Numbered from the stretch's first letter, positions 32,396 to 45,185 are shown. The stretch: DNA of 64,000 bases from Pleurotus ostreatus/Saccharomyces cerevisiae fusant (GCA_024196135.1 JAMQCK010000075.1:27361-91360), one strand, 5' to 3'. Program-made: numbers and translations. The notes: generated by a model not told the origin, from the sequence alone.

Positions 32396-35300
32396 ATGCC
32401 GAATTTTGATGGGCGTTGCGCGCCCTTCGAGCTTGCACCAAACGACGACGAGGACGACTACAAACCCTTTCAGGACGGTCACTCATGCCCCCGGGGTAGT
32501 ATGGAGCCCTCCAATTCCTCAGGCTCAAGTGGATCTGGCAAGGTCTCTGGCCCTTTTGCGTACCAGACGCGTCTGCTAGAACGAACCTCTTCGACGCGCG
32601 GCGGCGCCGGGACACTCGCACGAAGCAACTCGCAATCCACGGGATTGTTGAGCCCAAACGGTACAGGGACGCCAACAGGAACACGCCGATGGGCCCCATC
32701 ACATCGTATCGGCGCGAGTTTAGACGCTGTTCGCAGCAAGTGGGAGGACCGCGCGAGGGAGAACGCAATCGAGGAGCAGTCCACCTCGTCATCGACAGCA
32801 TCTTCCACGAAGGAGTGGACGCGCCCGAGGCCGCGCAGCCTGTATGGGAGCGCGCCGGACGCCCATTCCCTGCCTCGCGCGACGACGGAGCAGCCATCAT
32901 CCCCCGCACGCCCTCCAAGCCCCGACAGATACGCCGCACCGAGCTTTGCGCGCTCGCGGACCGTGCCAGAACCGATCATCGCGTCCCCTCTCTCCCCGAA
33001 CTCGACAGGTCTGACTGTAGAGGCGGATTCCCCCATCGACTTTGCAACGTCCTCCCGTATCCATCTGCCCTCATCTTCCTACGACCCGCCATATCGTAGT
33101 CATTCCCACTCGGTCTCCGCGGCCGACCTACCTAGCTCCCTAGCACGCACGACGCCCCGACGAACGAACACGATCGACTCGGTGAAGGCCAAGTATGAGG
33201 ACGCGATCAACGCCGCGTCGCAGGGAACTGCATCCCCTTCGCGCGAGACGTTCCTCCCGCAACAACCGCAACATACGGGGAGCATATTGTCACGGCGACC
33301 AACATCCATGTACGGCGCGAGCAGCTCTGGGCAAACATCATTCGACCGACAGTTGAGTCAAGTTACCTCCCCGACGATCTCACGGCGGCCAGTATCGCAA
33401 TACGGTGCTCCAAGCACCATCGGTCGTTCCGCGCCCTCGCCAACCACAGGTCGCTTCTTTGATCGACCTCGGGACGAAGCACCGTCGCTCTCGCGCGACC
33501 GTACCCTCTCTCAAACCCGAGATGACGTAGGGCCACTGTCGCGCGACCGCTCACAGTCGCGCACGCGCGACGAGCTACCTACACGAAATCGAGGTGACTC
33601 TGTCGGTCGACTGAGAGATGACTACGCATCCTCTGCCCCGCCTACCGTCGTAGAACCCGCTGCACCCTCACCAACATCCCTTTCCTCACCGCCATCTTCT
33701 GCCATGAACCCGCCCGTCTACCGCAGCTCACACATGATGAAGAAGTACGGTAGTCAACTAAGCGCAGGCGGACGTAGGCTAGGTCGACACCTTCCGCGCA
33801 TCGCCAGCGGGGATCAAGAAGACGAGCCAGGCCCGGACAGACCTGCGGACGAACCTCCACCTCCCGTTCCGCGCCTACCACCCAGCGTGCAACAACAGCA
33901 ACCACCTCCCCAGTGGCGACAACCTCAACCACAGTCAGCTCAACCTCCGCCGCAATCTCAACCACCCCAAGAACCGCCCAAACCCCGCCGTGCATATCAG
34001 GAACGACGTGAACAGCGCCTCCGCGGCATCCGCGACCCCGATAGACCCTCCAATGCGGAGGACGTTGCGGGTGTGTCCGGCCGCCTGAAGCTTTCCAAGG
34101 ACAATCCCATCAACAACTTCGCGTCGCCCTTGCCCTCTAAAGCGCTTGCTGGCGGTGCGCGATGGGGCCTGTGGGCAGACGTGCAGCGACATCTGCTGCA
34201 GGCGTACGAATACCTGTGTCACGTCGGAGAGGCGCAGCAGTGGATGGAGGGGTGCTTGGGGCAGGAGCTAGGATGGGGTGTGGTGGAGATGGACGAGCGA
34301 CTGAGGGATGGGGTGGTACTAGCGAAGCTGGTGCGCGTTTTCCAAGGCGAGCATGCTGTGAGGAAGATATACGAGGTGAGCCCAATGATCTTCGATCGGT
34401 CGGTGACGAGGGCTGACTGACATGATTCAGGCGCCCAAACTCGACTTTCGTCATTCTGACAACATCAACGCGTTCTTCAACTTCGTGCGCGAAGTGGGCT
34501 TGCCAGAGGGCTTTATCTTCGAGTTGACGGACTTGTACAACAAGAAGAATATCCCCAAGGTCATTTACTGCATCCATGCTCTCAGGTACGTACTAATTCC
34601 CCCCCCCCCCCCCATCCCGTCCTTGCTAATAGCCCCTAGTCATTTGCTTGCTCGGCGCGGCCTTGCGGAGCGCATCGGCAATCTTCTCGGTCAGTTGCAG
34701 TTCTCCGACGAACAGCTTCAGCAGACGCACAAGGGTTTGAAGGACTCTGGTGTCCCCATGCCGAACTTCGGAAACCTTGGTCGAGATCTCGCGAAGGAGT
34801 TCAATGAGGAACCAGAGGAAGAGCCTGAGACTGAGGAAGAACGTAAGGCGTTCTACTTTGATGCCACCATGAATTGCGTGCTCATAATGGTATACAGGTC
34901 GTGACCGCCTGCTGCTTGAATGCGAAGCCGACATCGTGAAGTTGCAGGCGCAAGCTCGTGCCGCTCTTGCCAGGAGAGCAGTTCACGACACGGAGCGTCG
35001 TATGGCTCTGGCCCAGCGCTACGTCGCTAAGACGCAGGCCATTTGTCGAGGCTATCTGGCCCGACGAGAGGCGGCACAGCAGCGCCAGTCTCGCGCCACA
35101 CTACAGCCGTGGGCAAGAGCTTTGCAAGCCGTCGTCCGCGGTCGGATCACACGCGAACGCGTCGGCCAGCGCGTGCAACGTATCTACAGCGGCGAGGCTT
35201 ACGCTGTCAAGATACAGGCTCAGATACGGGGAGTACTCCAGCGCCGGCGCTTGGCGAAGCTGAGGGCTGCGCTGAGGAACCACTTCAAGGTGGTCACGAA

Positions 35301-38300
35301 GATTCAGGCCGTCGCCCGCGCGAACCGAGTCCGCCAGCACCACGACAGCCTCGCCATCACCTTCGAGGACCCCATCGTCGAAGCGTCCATCGCGTCGGTG
35401 CAGGCGCTGGGGCGAGGTGTGCTTGCCCGGAGAAAGGCAGTCCGCAGGCAATCGATGCTCAGGCGCTTCGAGCCGAACTTCGTTGGACTACAGGCGCAGT
35501 GCCGCGGTGTGCTAATGCGGCGGCGGGTACGGAAGCAAATGGCGAAGCTCGAGGACGTCTCGCAGACGGTGGTCCGCATTCAAGCTGCTGTGCGCACGTA
35601 TCTGGCGCGCAAGCGCTTGCTCATCCTCATTCGTGGTCTGCGTCGAGCGACGCCAGTTATCGTCGGCTTGCAGGCGAAAGCCCGTGCCAAGCTTGCCCGT
35701 CAGCAACACCAGGACATGACGCGGTACCTTGGGGAGGCAAAGACGATCAAGTCGGTCGGCGGATTGCAAGCCTTCGCTCGTGCTGCCTTGGCCCGCAAGC
35801 GGCACACTGAACTACACCGTACCCTCGAGTTCGTGGCGCCCGACGTCGTTGGTCTTCAAGCGCAAATCCGAGGCGCAATGGTACGACTGGAGTACTACGC
35901 CTGGCGTGACCACCTCTGGCACAATGAAACTGTCGCAACAATTCTCCAGGCCATGCTCCGCGGTGCTATGCAGCGACGGGCCTTCAGCCGCAAGATGGCA
36001 TACTACCGCGAGAACTTGGCGAAGGTCATCAAGATCCAGTCCCTCGTCCGCGCGAAGGAGACGCGTGAGCAGTACCGGCAGCTCACGATGGGCACGAATG
36101 TCACCGTCGGCACCATCAAGAACTTCGTGCATCTACTCGACGACTCGGAGGCCGACTTCCAAGAGGAGCTGAAGGTTGAGCGCCTACGGAAGCAGGTTGT
36201 GGAGGCGATTCGGGAGAACCAGGCGCTAGAGTACGATGTCGGGGAGCTCGATACGCGGATCGGTCTGCTTGTGGAGAACGCGAAGACCTTCGAGGATGCG
36301 ATGAAGACGCGAAGAGGCCGGGGTGATTCAGCTGCGTCGCATGCTGCACGGACGTCGTTGCTTGCGGCGCACGGTGACCCATTCGCGGGTCCAAGTACGT
36401 TGACGCACGAGGCGCGCAAGAAGCTAGAGCTGTATCAGCAGCTGTTCTACCTCCTGCAGACCCATGGCGAATACCTCAGCCGGTTGTTCATCCGGGTATC
36501 GATGTCCGACTCCGAGGACCACAAGCGCTTCATCGAGCGCGCGGTGCTCAACATGTTCGGCTATGGTCACGATCGCAGGGAAGACTATCTTCTGCTGAAG
36601 CTTTTCTCGGTATGATCACTCCAAGGTGCATGTTCCGCGTGTACTAAAAGTGCTTCCAGGTCGCAATCCGCGAACACATCATGGAGGCCAGCTCCCTTGA
36701 GGATATCATCCACGACCATCCCATGTACCTTAGCGTTGCTGTGCAGTATGTGCGCCCCAAGCACGCGGTGTACATCCGGGACACCTTCCAAGGCGTTGTC
36801 CGTGACGTGGTCGAGTCCGACGACCTCGATCTCGAGGTTGACCCCAGCAAGGTCAGTCAGCCAAAATATACGCATTGTCCATTTTCTCACTGCCACGCTA
36901 GATCCACCGACAACGCATCACCCTCGAGGAAGAGAAGACCGGAATAGCAAGCTCTCAGCAGAAGGATTTGCCCTTCCATGCTGCCCTTGCGGACCCGAAG
37001 ACCAGAGCCGAGTACATCCGTCGTAAGTTGGACACCATACTGACTTCCTTGTTGATGTTGAAGTCATTGGTAGATCTGCAACAGCTGAACTGGAAAACCG
37101 GTGCCTTCGTCAAGGCGATGCTGGACTCCACGAATAAGATGCCGTACAGCATGCGCTACCTCATCCGGGAAACCCTTGCTGCCGTTCGCGTACGCAGAGT
37201 TACCAATTCCTTTACACTCGAACTGACGTTCAGCAGGAGCGCTTCCCGGATGCGACTGACCAGGAATGTGTATCCTGCATTGCGAGGGTGATCTTCTACC
37301 GCTTCATCAACCCAGCGATCATGTAAGCTTCTCATGCATTATTGCACACTCCATCGTGCTCACGAAATGCAGGGCACCCGAGACGTTCAACCTCGTCGAA
37401 GACACTCTTGACCTGACATCACGTCGGAACTTGGGCCAGATCTCCGCGGTCATTCAACAAATTGCGTCTGGCGTGGAGTTTAACGAGGAGTCTGCCAGCT
37501 ATGTGGCCATCAACGGCTATGTCAGCACGGCAATTCAACCTTTGTCTGCTTGGTTCTTTGAGTGTACGTATCGCACTGTCGCAACGCATTGTACGCATAC
37601 TCATGATGGGATTGCAGTGGCCAATGTTCCCGATCCTGAAGTGCAGTACCACGCGCACGAATTCTTGGATGCGACGGTTCAACCCAAACCCATCTATATC
37701 TCACCGAACGAGATTTACAAGATACACAAGCTGCTCTCTGACCATCGCACGCATCTGGTACGTTGACAGCCATAGTGCTGGGTGCCTTGCTCATTCACTG
37801 GCGCAGATCAACCCCCCTGCGGAGAAGGACCGCCTCGCCATTATCTTAGAGGAGCTCAACGGTGTCCCATACTCCAGCAATGCAGCTCTTGACGAGGCTC
37901 GCGACATCGTTATCACCCTGGAGCTGTCCAACCGATGGGCGACTGTTGACGGCAAGTTCTGCCCCTTATATGACTGCCAGTCGAGGCTAATTCGCTACCC
38001 TTAGATACGAAGGCTATGGAGAAAGCCGAATGGGTGAAGGCCAAGCGCGCTGTTCTGGCCGTACTGCGCGTGCAACCGGCGCAGGACCTCATCACCTCTC
38101 TCATGAAGCCTGTCACGGAGGCTGATGAAGAGATGTGGGAGGACATCCTCGAGGCCGAAGAGTTGAATGAGCGTCAAACCGCGGCTCATCCTCGTCAAGC
38201 CTCGCAAGCTGCGCAGGAGTACAAGCTGCAGGACATCCGCCGGTATGTACTCCTGCTACTTGTATGTGTCGTCAGTGCTTATATCCCTCAGGCTCGACTT

Positions 38301-39064
38301 CAAGTCCGTCAAGGCTATGGCGATCCAGAGTCTTATCGAGCTAGAGAAGCAAGATAAGATCACTCGCTCGAATGGCTTCCAGGAGATCCTCAACGACATT
38401 GCCTACGACGTCCGTAGCAAGCACAGGCGCAGGTTGCAGCGCCAGCAGGAGATGCAGAACATGCAGGAGGCCCTCACGCAGCTCGCCGAGCGCAAGGTGC
38501 ACTTCCAGAAGCAGATCGACGCCTACAACGACTACATGAAGGACGCGCTGAGCACCATGCAGCGGGGAAAGTACGTGTCGCCGTGTCATACTCGCCGTGC
38601 CTTATGCTGACCGTATAACGTAGGAAGCAACGTGTTGTCCTGCCGTTCACGAAGCAGTACAAGCACAAGCAGAACCTCCAGCGCATGGGCCGGACGCCCA
38701 AGTTTGGCTCGTATCTCTATACAGCCAAGGAGCTCTACGATCGCCAGATCATCCTGTCCATCGACCAGTACTCCCCCCGGCAGTACGACAAGATCAACAT
38801 CATCATGTCGTCGAACGACTTCGGTGTCTTTACGCTCGACCTCGAGTCCTCCCTCTTCGGCGTTACCTCGCGCATCGCCTCGCAGAACCTATCGATGTCG
38901 GAACTACTGGACGCGAAGTACGAGAACCGGTCGGCAATCCCCCTCTTCGGTGGGAAGGTCAAGGCGAATACGGAGAGGCTTCTCTTCCAGATCAACAAGA
39001 AGTGAGGGCGCATTCCTCCGGTTCCTCGTTCCATGCTAACGGATCCTGCAGGTTCTACGTCTAA
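32396..39064 (+). CDS. IQGAP-type Ras-GAP-related scaffold (Rng2-like)
   Basis: Cytokinesis scaffold of the actomyosin ring. About 600 Ser/Pro-rich disordered residues are followed by a calponin-homology domain (WMEGCLGQELGWGVVEMDER to LTDLYNKKNIPKVIYCIHAL). A long IQ-repeat array follows, with units such as TKIQAVARANRVRQ, VGLQAQCRGVLMRRRVRK and VRIQAAVRTYLARKR. Next come the Ras-GAP-related domain (LSRLFIRVSMSDSEDHKRFI, EDYLLLKLFS, YRFINPAIMAPETFNLVEDT) and the RGCT domain (LPFTKQYKHKQNLQRMGRTP to PLFGGKVKANTERLLFQINK). The product is about 1,800 residues. At least 14 introns, concentrated in the 3' half; the first exon alone is about 2 kb. The start at 32396 follows an AG, so an upstream coding exon is not excluded. 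Confidence 0.93.
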
Positions 39065-39642
39065 TGTCTGACGTTGCTGGTCTTCGTTCATGGACTGCTC
39101 ATATGTGTTTATAGCCCTGTGTCATAGCCGTTCGCTTTCTTGTCGTGCTCAAATATCTCAACTGCATTATGTACATCTAGTCATCATCCGTTGTTTGTAC
39201 CGTTGCACATACTAATGACCGTCACGTCTTATTATTGCTCACTTTTTACGCGCGTGGTGATGCCATGCATGTTCGTATTGAACGTGGGGGAGGGTACAAG
39301 CTTCCGCTGCTTACGGCCTCGTGCAATCAGCCACCGTTCAGGTGCGAGGTGCAACTGCTGCAGTGCACCGATATGAGCGGCGACGTGCGTATGTACATGA
39401 CCAAGGCCACCGTGGCGTCAATACTGATGCATGACTGGCGTTACGATACAGGACGGTCATCGTAGGACGCCGTTCGTCGAAAATTGAGAGCCATGTTCCT
39501 TCGATATACCCCGAGACATATCAATCAGCTGCCTGCACGCGCTTTGAGTGAGTAAGACGCAAGAAGGAACACCAGCAGGGCGCAGGCGAGCAAGACGTAC
39601 GAGAAAGCCCAGTTCGGCGTCCGAAGACTCCTCTTCTCAGCG
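39065..39642. other. Intergenic region, 39065-39642
   Basis: Convergent 3' flanks of the IQGAP gene and the small secreted peptide gene. No further gene recognised. Confidence 0.5.
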
Positions 39643-39813
39643 TCACTCTCGCTTCCAATCACCGCACCCCGGGCAGCCGTTCTCTTCCCGTGGCACTGCT
39701 GCGAAGTCAGCGATATTCCGCGCTTCCTGAGGTGCCCACGCACCTTCGGCGGGGGCAGCGAGGACAGTCAAGGTCGCGGCAGCAAGGATCAGCAAGCGGA
39801 TTGAGAGCTGCAT
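39643..39813 (-). CDS. Tiny secreted peptide with a CPGCG motif (56 residues, or 41 if spliced)
   Basis: Starts at 39813 with a clear signal peptide, MQLSIRLLILAAATLTVLAA. The mature part ends ENGCPGCGDWKRE. A 45-nt stretch with GTGCGT donor and TTCGCAG acceptor divides it; as its length is a multiple of three, both the spliced (41 residues) and unspliced (56 residues) forms stay open. A TATATAAGG box about 50 bp upstream of the ATG supports real transcription. On the same strand another frame continues past the stop with a hydrophobic segment (39525-39643 region), but I found no splice that reaches it. No family recognised. Confidence 0.5.
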   Translation of the reverse strand: MQLSIRLLILAAATLTVLAAPAEGAWAPQEARNIADFAAVPREENGCPGCGDWKRE

Positions 39814-40350
39814 AGTGGCGGTATGGTGTGAAAAGGCATGTGGCGGCCGCTCCCCTCCTTATATACGGATGACGAAAATTCCACAATCAGAAGCGTGACG
39901 ATAAGGCAGACCGACTGCGCTTTCCTGAGTGATGGATCTGCTGACTGCCGGAGTTTCAACACATGGAGAAACCGTCTTCCAGAGCCCGGCGGGGCCTGAG
40001 CGAGAAGTCAGGCCGACCGTGGAGATCCTCTCGCACGAGGTAGCTGTGTTTGAGAAGGGTGCGTGCGTGCGGGGAACCTGGCCAAACGCACGTCAGCTTG
40101 TTGACTTCATCCAGACGCGGCGGCGTAGACGTGTTACGAGATGCCACCAGCGTACCTATTGTAGACCTCCCGATTATACTTCCCTGCTGTATACCGCAGC
40201 TGTTTCTGCCGAGGTGCTAATTGCCTGGCTCCAGAGGGATAGCGCATAGAGAGTTCCATGCGGACGCCCCATGATGGATGTGCGGTCATCCATGTTTGGC
40301 GGGCTAGGACACGACGCATATGACTGCGCTCAGCGGATCATCTCAATGAG
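39814..40350. other. Intergenic region left of the transposon, 39814-40350
   Basis: Promoter of the secreted peptide gene (TATATAAGG at about 39858-39866, minus strand), then sequence without recognisable genes up to the transposon target site. Confidence 0.5.
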
Positions 40351-40360
40351 GACTCGAAGC
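40351..40360. repeat. Target-site duplication, left copy (GACTCGAAGC)
   Basis: The ten bases directly before the left terminal inverted repeat are repeated, same orientation, directly after the right one (45186-45195). This marks the insertion. Confidence 0.85.
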
Positions 40361-40447
40361 AAGAGGTGGTCGATCTGTCAATCGGGGGCGTCGATCTGGC
40401 CACGCGCGGCGCTGATCGCAGCGCCGGCTCCACCGCGGACCGGTCAC
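40361..40447 (+). repeat. Transposon terminal inverted repeat, left (87 bp)
   Basis: Starts AAGAGGTGGTCGATC and ends GCGGACCGGTCAC. It is identical over 87 bases to the reverse complement of 45099-45185; sequence similarity stops abruptly on the inner side. It holds the direct repeat GTCGATCTG (40369-40377 and 40390-40398) and the hairpin CGGCGCT/AGCGCCG (40407-40426). Confidence 0.95.
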
Positions 40448-40672
40448 ATGTTGCATACGTCACAGCTCGTTCTCAATCAGCTGTCCATAGTTCGACTTGG
40501 TCTACACACTCATCGCGCGCTCTTCGCGCTTGCAATACCAAGTCTCACATCTCTAAACTACTCAGATTAGCTGCCTGCTCAACTGCAGGCAGCTCAGTCA
40601 TCTTGCATCCTTCTCAAGCCCCCAAATTTGTACATAGTCAATATCAACACCACCCAACACAAGCTTCCAGCA

Positions 40673-43600
40673 ATGCCGCAGCCTGCGCGCGCGATTACGG
40701 CCAGCCAGGGTGCCACTCGCAGCCCCCGCACTCTCGTCTTCCCGTCCCCCGAGATTACCCCCGTGTACGCCATCCTCTCCGAGACCTGCGCCCTCCAGCA
40801 AATGACGCGCCGTTAACGCGTCGCGCCTTCCCGTGTGCGGGGTACTTCTTGATATGGGGCCTAACGATTTTCTTGACGTACCCATTTTTCCTTCACAATC
40901 CATCTGCCAAACCTGACCCGAAATACGACATTGTGCGCATTGGCCCTGCGCTCGGCGAGATGACCATTGTCTCGCGACATTGCCGAGGGCACGTAGACGT
41001 GGAAGGTGAATCCTGCGGACCGTGTAGCACCTTAGACGTGGAGGTTGCATGCGTTCGTGATTGGGTCGCGCGGGAGTCCGAAAGGAAGCACACAAAGGAA
41101 GAGAAGGAAAAGAAGACTAGACTCGGGGTAAGGATTCAACCCTCTTGTACATCTATCATACTAAAACGGAGACAGTCCCTTCACGAGGCACGCGATTCGA
41201 ATACAACGGAGGCTCGTCTCGACACTCTGGAGAGGGTTATCGACACTCTGAGGGACAACGAGGTCCCTGCGGTCCACCGCCTACTCAGAGCGTCGCGAAA
41301 CCGGAAGGAGGGCCCAGCTGCTTTGCTCGAGCGCGTCCGGAGTGCCGCCAAGGGAACCTATCGACCGCGAAACTTTACCAATACCGACTACGATCTGGCG
41401 GCCTATCTGTACGAGTGCGGTGGTGGCGCGGCTCTACACGCCGCCAGTCACTCGTACCTCGCCCTACCCTCCGAAAAGCCTCTACGTCCTATGCGACGCG
41501 ACTTCGAGCTTCGTATCTCGTCTTCCGGCATACGAGTAGGTGACCACGAGCAGAATATTGCGATGCACTTCCGTCCTCGCGAGGAGTCCGGTATTAGCGC
41601 ATCTCGCTCGCCTCGTCGACGCGTTGGGGTCTCACTGGCTATCGATGAGACGGCGGGGCAAGGTCAGCCTTGCTATCTTCCCAGCACCGACGAGATCGGT
41701 GGGCCGTGCCTTGAACATGTCATCGAGCTACTGCAAAAGACGGGCTCTGTCACGATGGGGGACAACCTTCCCGACGCGATGGCCATCGCGCAAGCGATCC
41801 GTGAAGGCAAGGCACACATCGGGAAGGAGTACACATGTGCAGCGATTTCCGTATTGTCGGAGGAAGGGTATTCGGCCAAGCCGATTCATCTTTCAGCGAC
41901 TTGCAAGCAGGGCGGCGTCGAGCACTCCGCGCGTCTAATTCTCTCTTGTATCGAGGCCTGGAAGCGCTCCGAATGGGGTGAAAACCATGTCGGGCCGCTC
42001 TGGGCCATTTCATCGGACGGCGATGCGACGCGACGTGCGGCGATGTATATGATCTGCATGGAAAAGGAGCTACCAAAAAGCGGCGGGCTGTACGAGCGCC
42101 TTCGGGGGTGCCATGGGCTCAATCTCTTCGTTGGGGACGGTAATATTACGATGGACTTTGACTATCGTCATATCTGGAAGCGTGAGTTCTACACTTTTTG
42201 AACATGACTGTAAATCTCACTCGCGTCTTTTCAGGGATTTGCACGATTCTCTGCTCCAAGGAGGGGATGATGGCGAATGGTATCAGCGTCAACAAGCAGC
42301 TCCTCGCGACCTGGCTGCCGCGCCTGACCCAGTACGACTGGTCCGATGTTAGCATCCACGCACTGCTCAACCCGAAGGATCCGCAAGATGTCCCTCGAGC
42401 TGTCATGCTTCTCAAGCGCGTCGCGCAGCTTCGTGACCTTGACACGACGGGCTTCTCGCCTGCGGAGCGTGCTATTCATCAAGCCTTCTCTGTCATCGGT
42501 GAAGCGCTACACTGCCTCGTCGAGCCCTTCACCAACCCAGCACTTTCACTTACGACTCAAACCACGTACATCATCAAGGCCGCGCATCTGTTTGCTGCTC
42601 TCTACAGGCGCCACTATACGTCGTTCATGTCGAATCAGCTGTACGGAGATCTGCAGTGCATGCTCAAGACGGCGATATTCCACGTAGCCAAGACGCAGGA
42701 GCTTGATCCTGAGTTGAAGGTGTTCCTCTGCCTCCTTGGTGACAACGGAGTAGAAACGCTCTTCGGCCGTGTTCGTATGAAAGGGAGGCATAACCCGAAT
42801 ATGGACATCTCTGACTTCGCGTCGCGTCTGCGCTCGGGTCAGAATATGGACGATATCTTGGAGAGGCATCCGGAATGGGATCGCCCTCATTCGCGACTCA
42901 ATCTTGGGAGAAGCGCTGCCTACGACCACATTCGGCCTCGGCATTGGTGCAAGGATATTGTTGCCAAAAGCTGCAACATTGTCGAGTGCTGGGATAGGGC
43001 ATCCAACGACGTATCCACCTTCCTTGCTCGCCTCGGTCTCTCCATCGATTTCGCAGCGCTTTTCGCGCAGCCCGGTTTCGACCTGATGCGGCCGAGAGGC
43101 GGCGCTTATCCCGGTGTCTCGAAGGGTCACGACCGCTCGGTGGTACATGACGACGAGCCGTCCATGGATGCGGAGTCCAGTGGCATGGTGGCGACGGACG
43201 AGCTATCTGGCGAGTGCCCTAGCGTGATGGAGCGTCCACATTCGCGGCTCGCCGATCTACAGGCGGACGTGCTTCGCAATCTTGAAGCTACGCCGACAGT
43301 GCCTGTGCGTTGCATGTGGATGGAAATTAAGCGTGGCTGCTGGCAGCATAAGAAGACGGTTCTACGCGCGTTATTCGACCTGTCGCACGACCTTGATTAC
43401 CGCAAAACGCACGACAGGCTCCTGCGAGTTCGCTACTACTCCATTGGCGGGGACAACCGAGATGGCGCGCGGGGACGCTGGAAAGACTTTCAGATCGACT
43501 TTGGGGATCGAATACGCGCGGGACAGCTATATGCGACCCTTGTCCGTGTGCGCAGCGACCAGGTCGCGCTCGCGATTGCGCAGTGCTCCGCTATTCGTCC

Positions 43601-44971
43601 GCCAGATGGGAAGCAGCCAGATATCCACGGAGTACCACGCGCCGAACTCACCGACCCTTCCTCGGGCTACTCGCTTTCTGGACAAATACTTTCGCTGGCT
43701 GCGTACCCCTCCGCTACGAACGAGCTCCTGTGGTATTGGTGCTCGCCAGAGTTTGTAGGCTTCGAGAGCGCCAAAGCGCGTCCTTCTTCGACTTCTCGTG
43801 AGCCGACTTCGCGCAACGAGCTCGTCTTCACTGTCCCTGCTCCCCTTACGGTCTTACTCGGCGAAGACGTCGCGCACGACGTCGCGCTCGATAACTTACC
43901 GCAGGAAGTCAGCGACAACATTCAGGACGATACTCCTTCGACCTGGATCTTCGAAAACAGCTCCCTCTCATCCCTGCGCTCGATACTGTGGGAGCGCGTC
44001 AATGCGCTATCGGGCGGTGCCCTGGCGCTTATACCAACTTATGGAAATGTCCTCAATGGTCTATTTCCCTACGAGGGATCCTCGGCATCCACTGGTAAGT
44101 GATCACTGCATAATTCGAGTCCAGGCTCTTATGAGCCTTCAGGGAAAATAACGCACCTTGCCGCGCTGCATAAAGCCCCGCCGCCGAAGGGCGAAGAGCG
44201 ACTGGCATGCGCAACCTGCAAAAAATCGCTCATGAAGAAAGACTTCCAGGATCATACAGGCCGCCACATCCTGCGCTCACAGCGTGGATTGGAGGCTTTG
44301 GAGAAGGTAAGATTCGTGTTCTACACCCAAGTATTGTACTGAATTGTGTATAGATTGATTCTGCCTATCCGTGTGGGTTTTGTGGCGGCCCCTCGACGCC
44401 TAGCGGCCAAAATGGCGCGTGCAGCATTGAGTTGCTCCCGGGCGGCGCTAAGGCCGCGTCGACGTGCCCAAAGGCATACAGCTTCACCATTTCCACAACC
44501 TCGAAGGTATACAACAGTAAGCCCTGCACAAATGTGCCTATGCAGTGCGCTTTCTGCAGGGAACTGCACTGGAAGTACAATCTCCCTCGGCACTTACAGG
44601 ACAAGCACCCGGGATGGGAGGAGCGCTCGTGCGGCTTCAAACAGCACATTCAGATTGGGCCAGAAGAGGAGACCATCATTCTTGCAGACACAGCAACGAG
44701 AACGCGCCGAAAGCGAGGCGCTAGCGCATCTCCGCCCGCAACACCTACCGAGGCTCGTCCCCAAAAAAGGCAAGCCACGCATGATGCCTATAGCCCAGGT
44801 ACCACGCAGAATACCTCTATGAGTGACAGCACACGCGTACAGCCTGTATTCGGGTATAGTTCCTGGACTCGGTCTACACCACAACCTCCCGCTCCTCCTC
44901 CTTCCTGGGTAGCGAACATAGACCCTCGTCTCACACAATCTCCTTATCCTAGGCATAATTTTTTCATGTAG
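40673..44971 (+). CDS. Putative DDE transposase with C-terminal C2H2 zinc fingers
   Basis: Model: exons 40673-40709, 40799-42181, 42235-44094, 44143-44306 and 44354-44971, giving 1,353 residues with no frame break. The first exon and its weak GTGCCA donor are uncertain; a start near 40950 is an alternative. Candidate acidic residues of an RNase H-like core: D295 (SLAIDETAG), D419 (WAISSDGDATR) and E647 (LLGDNGVETLFGRVRMKGRH). Between them DFDYRHIWKRI (D465) matches the D-x-x-H-x-x-K pattern before the insertion domain of P/THAP9 transposases. C-terminal fingers: CATC...HTGRH (from about 1116) and CAFC...HLQDKH (from about 1213), plus a CGFC pair between. The end is Pro/Ser-rich with a basic RTRRKR. 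Confidence 0.8.
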
Positions 44972-45098
44972 GATATAAAGCCACACTACAAATTACCTTC
45001 CACATGCCCCATTGTATCTGTATGCCTCCCTAGCGTCGTCTAGCATCCGTTCGCGGAAGTTCAACCACCCAGCACGTGAGTCCACCTGACGGGCGCAG

Positions 45099-45185
45099 GT
45101 GACCGGTCCGCGGTGGAGCCGGCGCTGCGATCAGCGCCGCGCGTGGCCAGATCGACGCCCCCGATTGACAGATCGACCACCTCTT
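45099..45185 (-). repeat. Transposon terminal inverted repeat, right (87 bp)
   Basis: Reverse complement identical to 40361-40447 over all 87 bases. The outer end (CCACCTCTT on the plus strand) abuts the second copy of the target duplication. Confidence 0.95.

Larger units (their letters stand above)
40361..45185 (+). mobile_element. Complete 4,825-bp DNA transposon, P-element/THAP9-like transposase
   Basis: Bounded by identical 87-bp terminal inverted repeats and a 10-bp target duplication, so the ends are exact. It carries one five-exon gene with open reading frames throughout. Identical repeats, a perfect duplication and an undamaged frame point to a recent insertion and a possibly autonomous copy. 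The DDE core resembles the P-element/THAP9 type more than hAT or Mutator, but the duplication is 10 bp rather than the 8 bp of Drosophila P. The superfamily assignment is inference. Confidence 0.92.

Noticed and set aside
40366..40672. Continuous reading frame through the left transposon end, upstream of the transposase
   Set aside because: It begins with a non-ATG codon inside the inverted repeat and has no protein-like character; the ATG at 40673 or one near 40950 is more likely.
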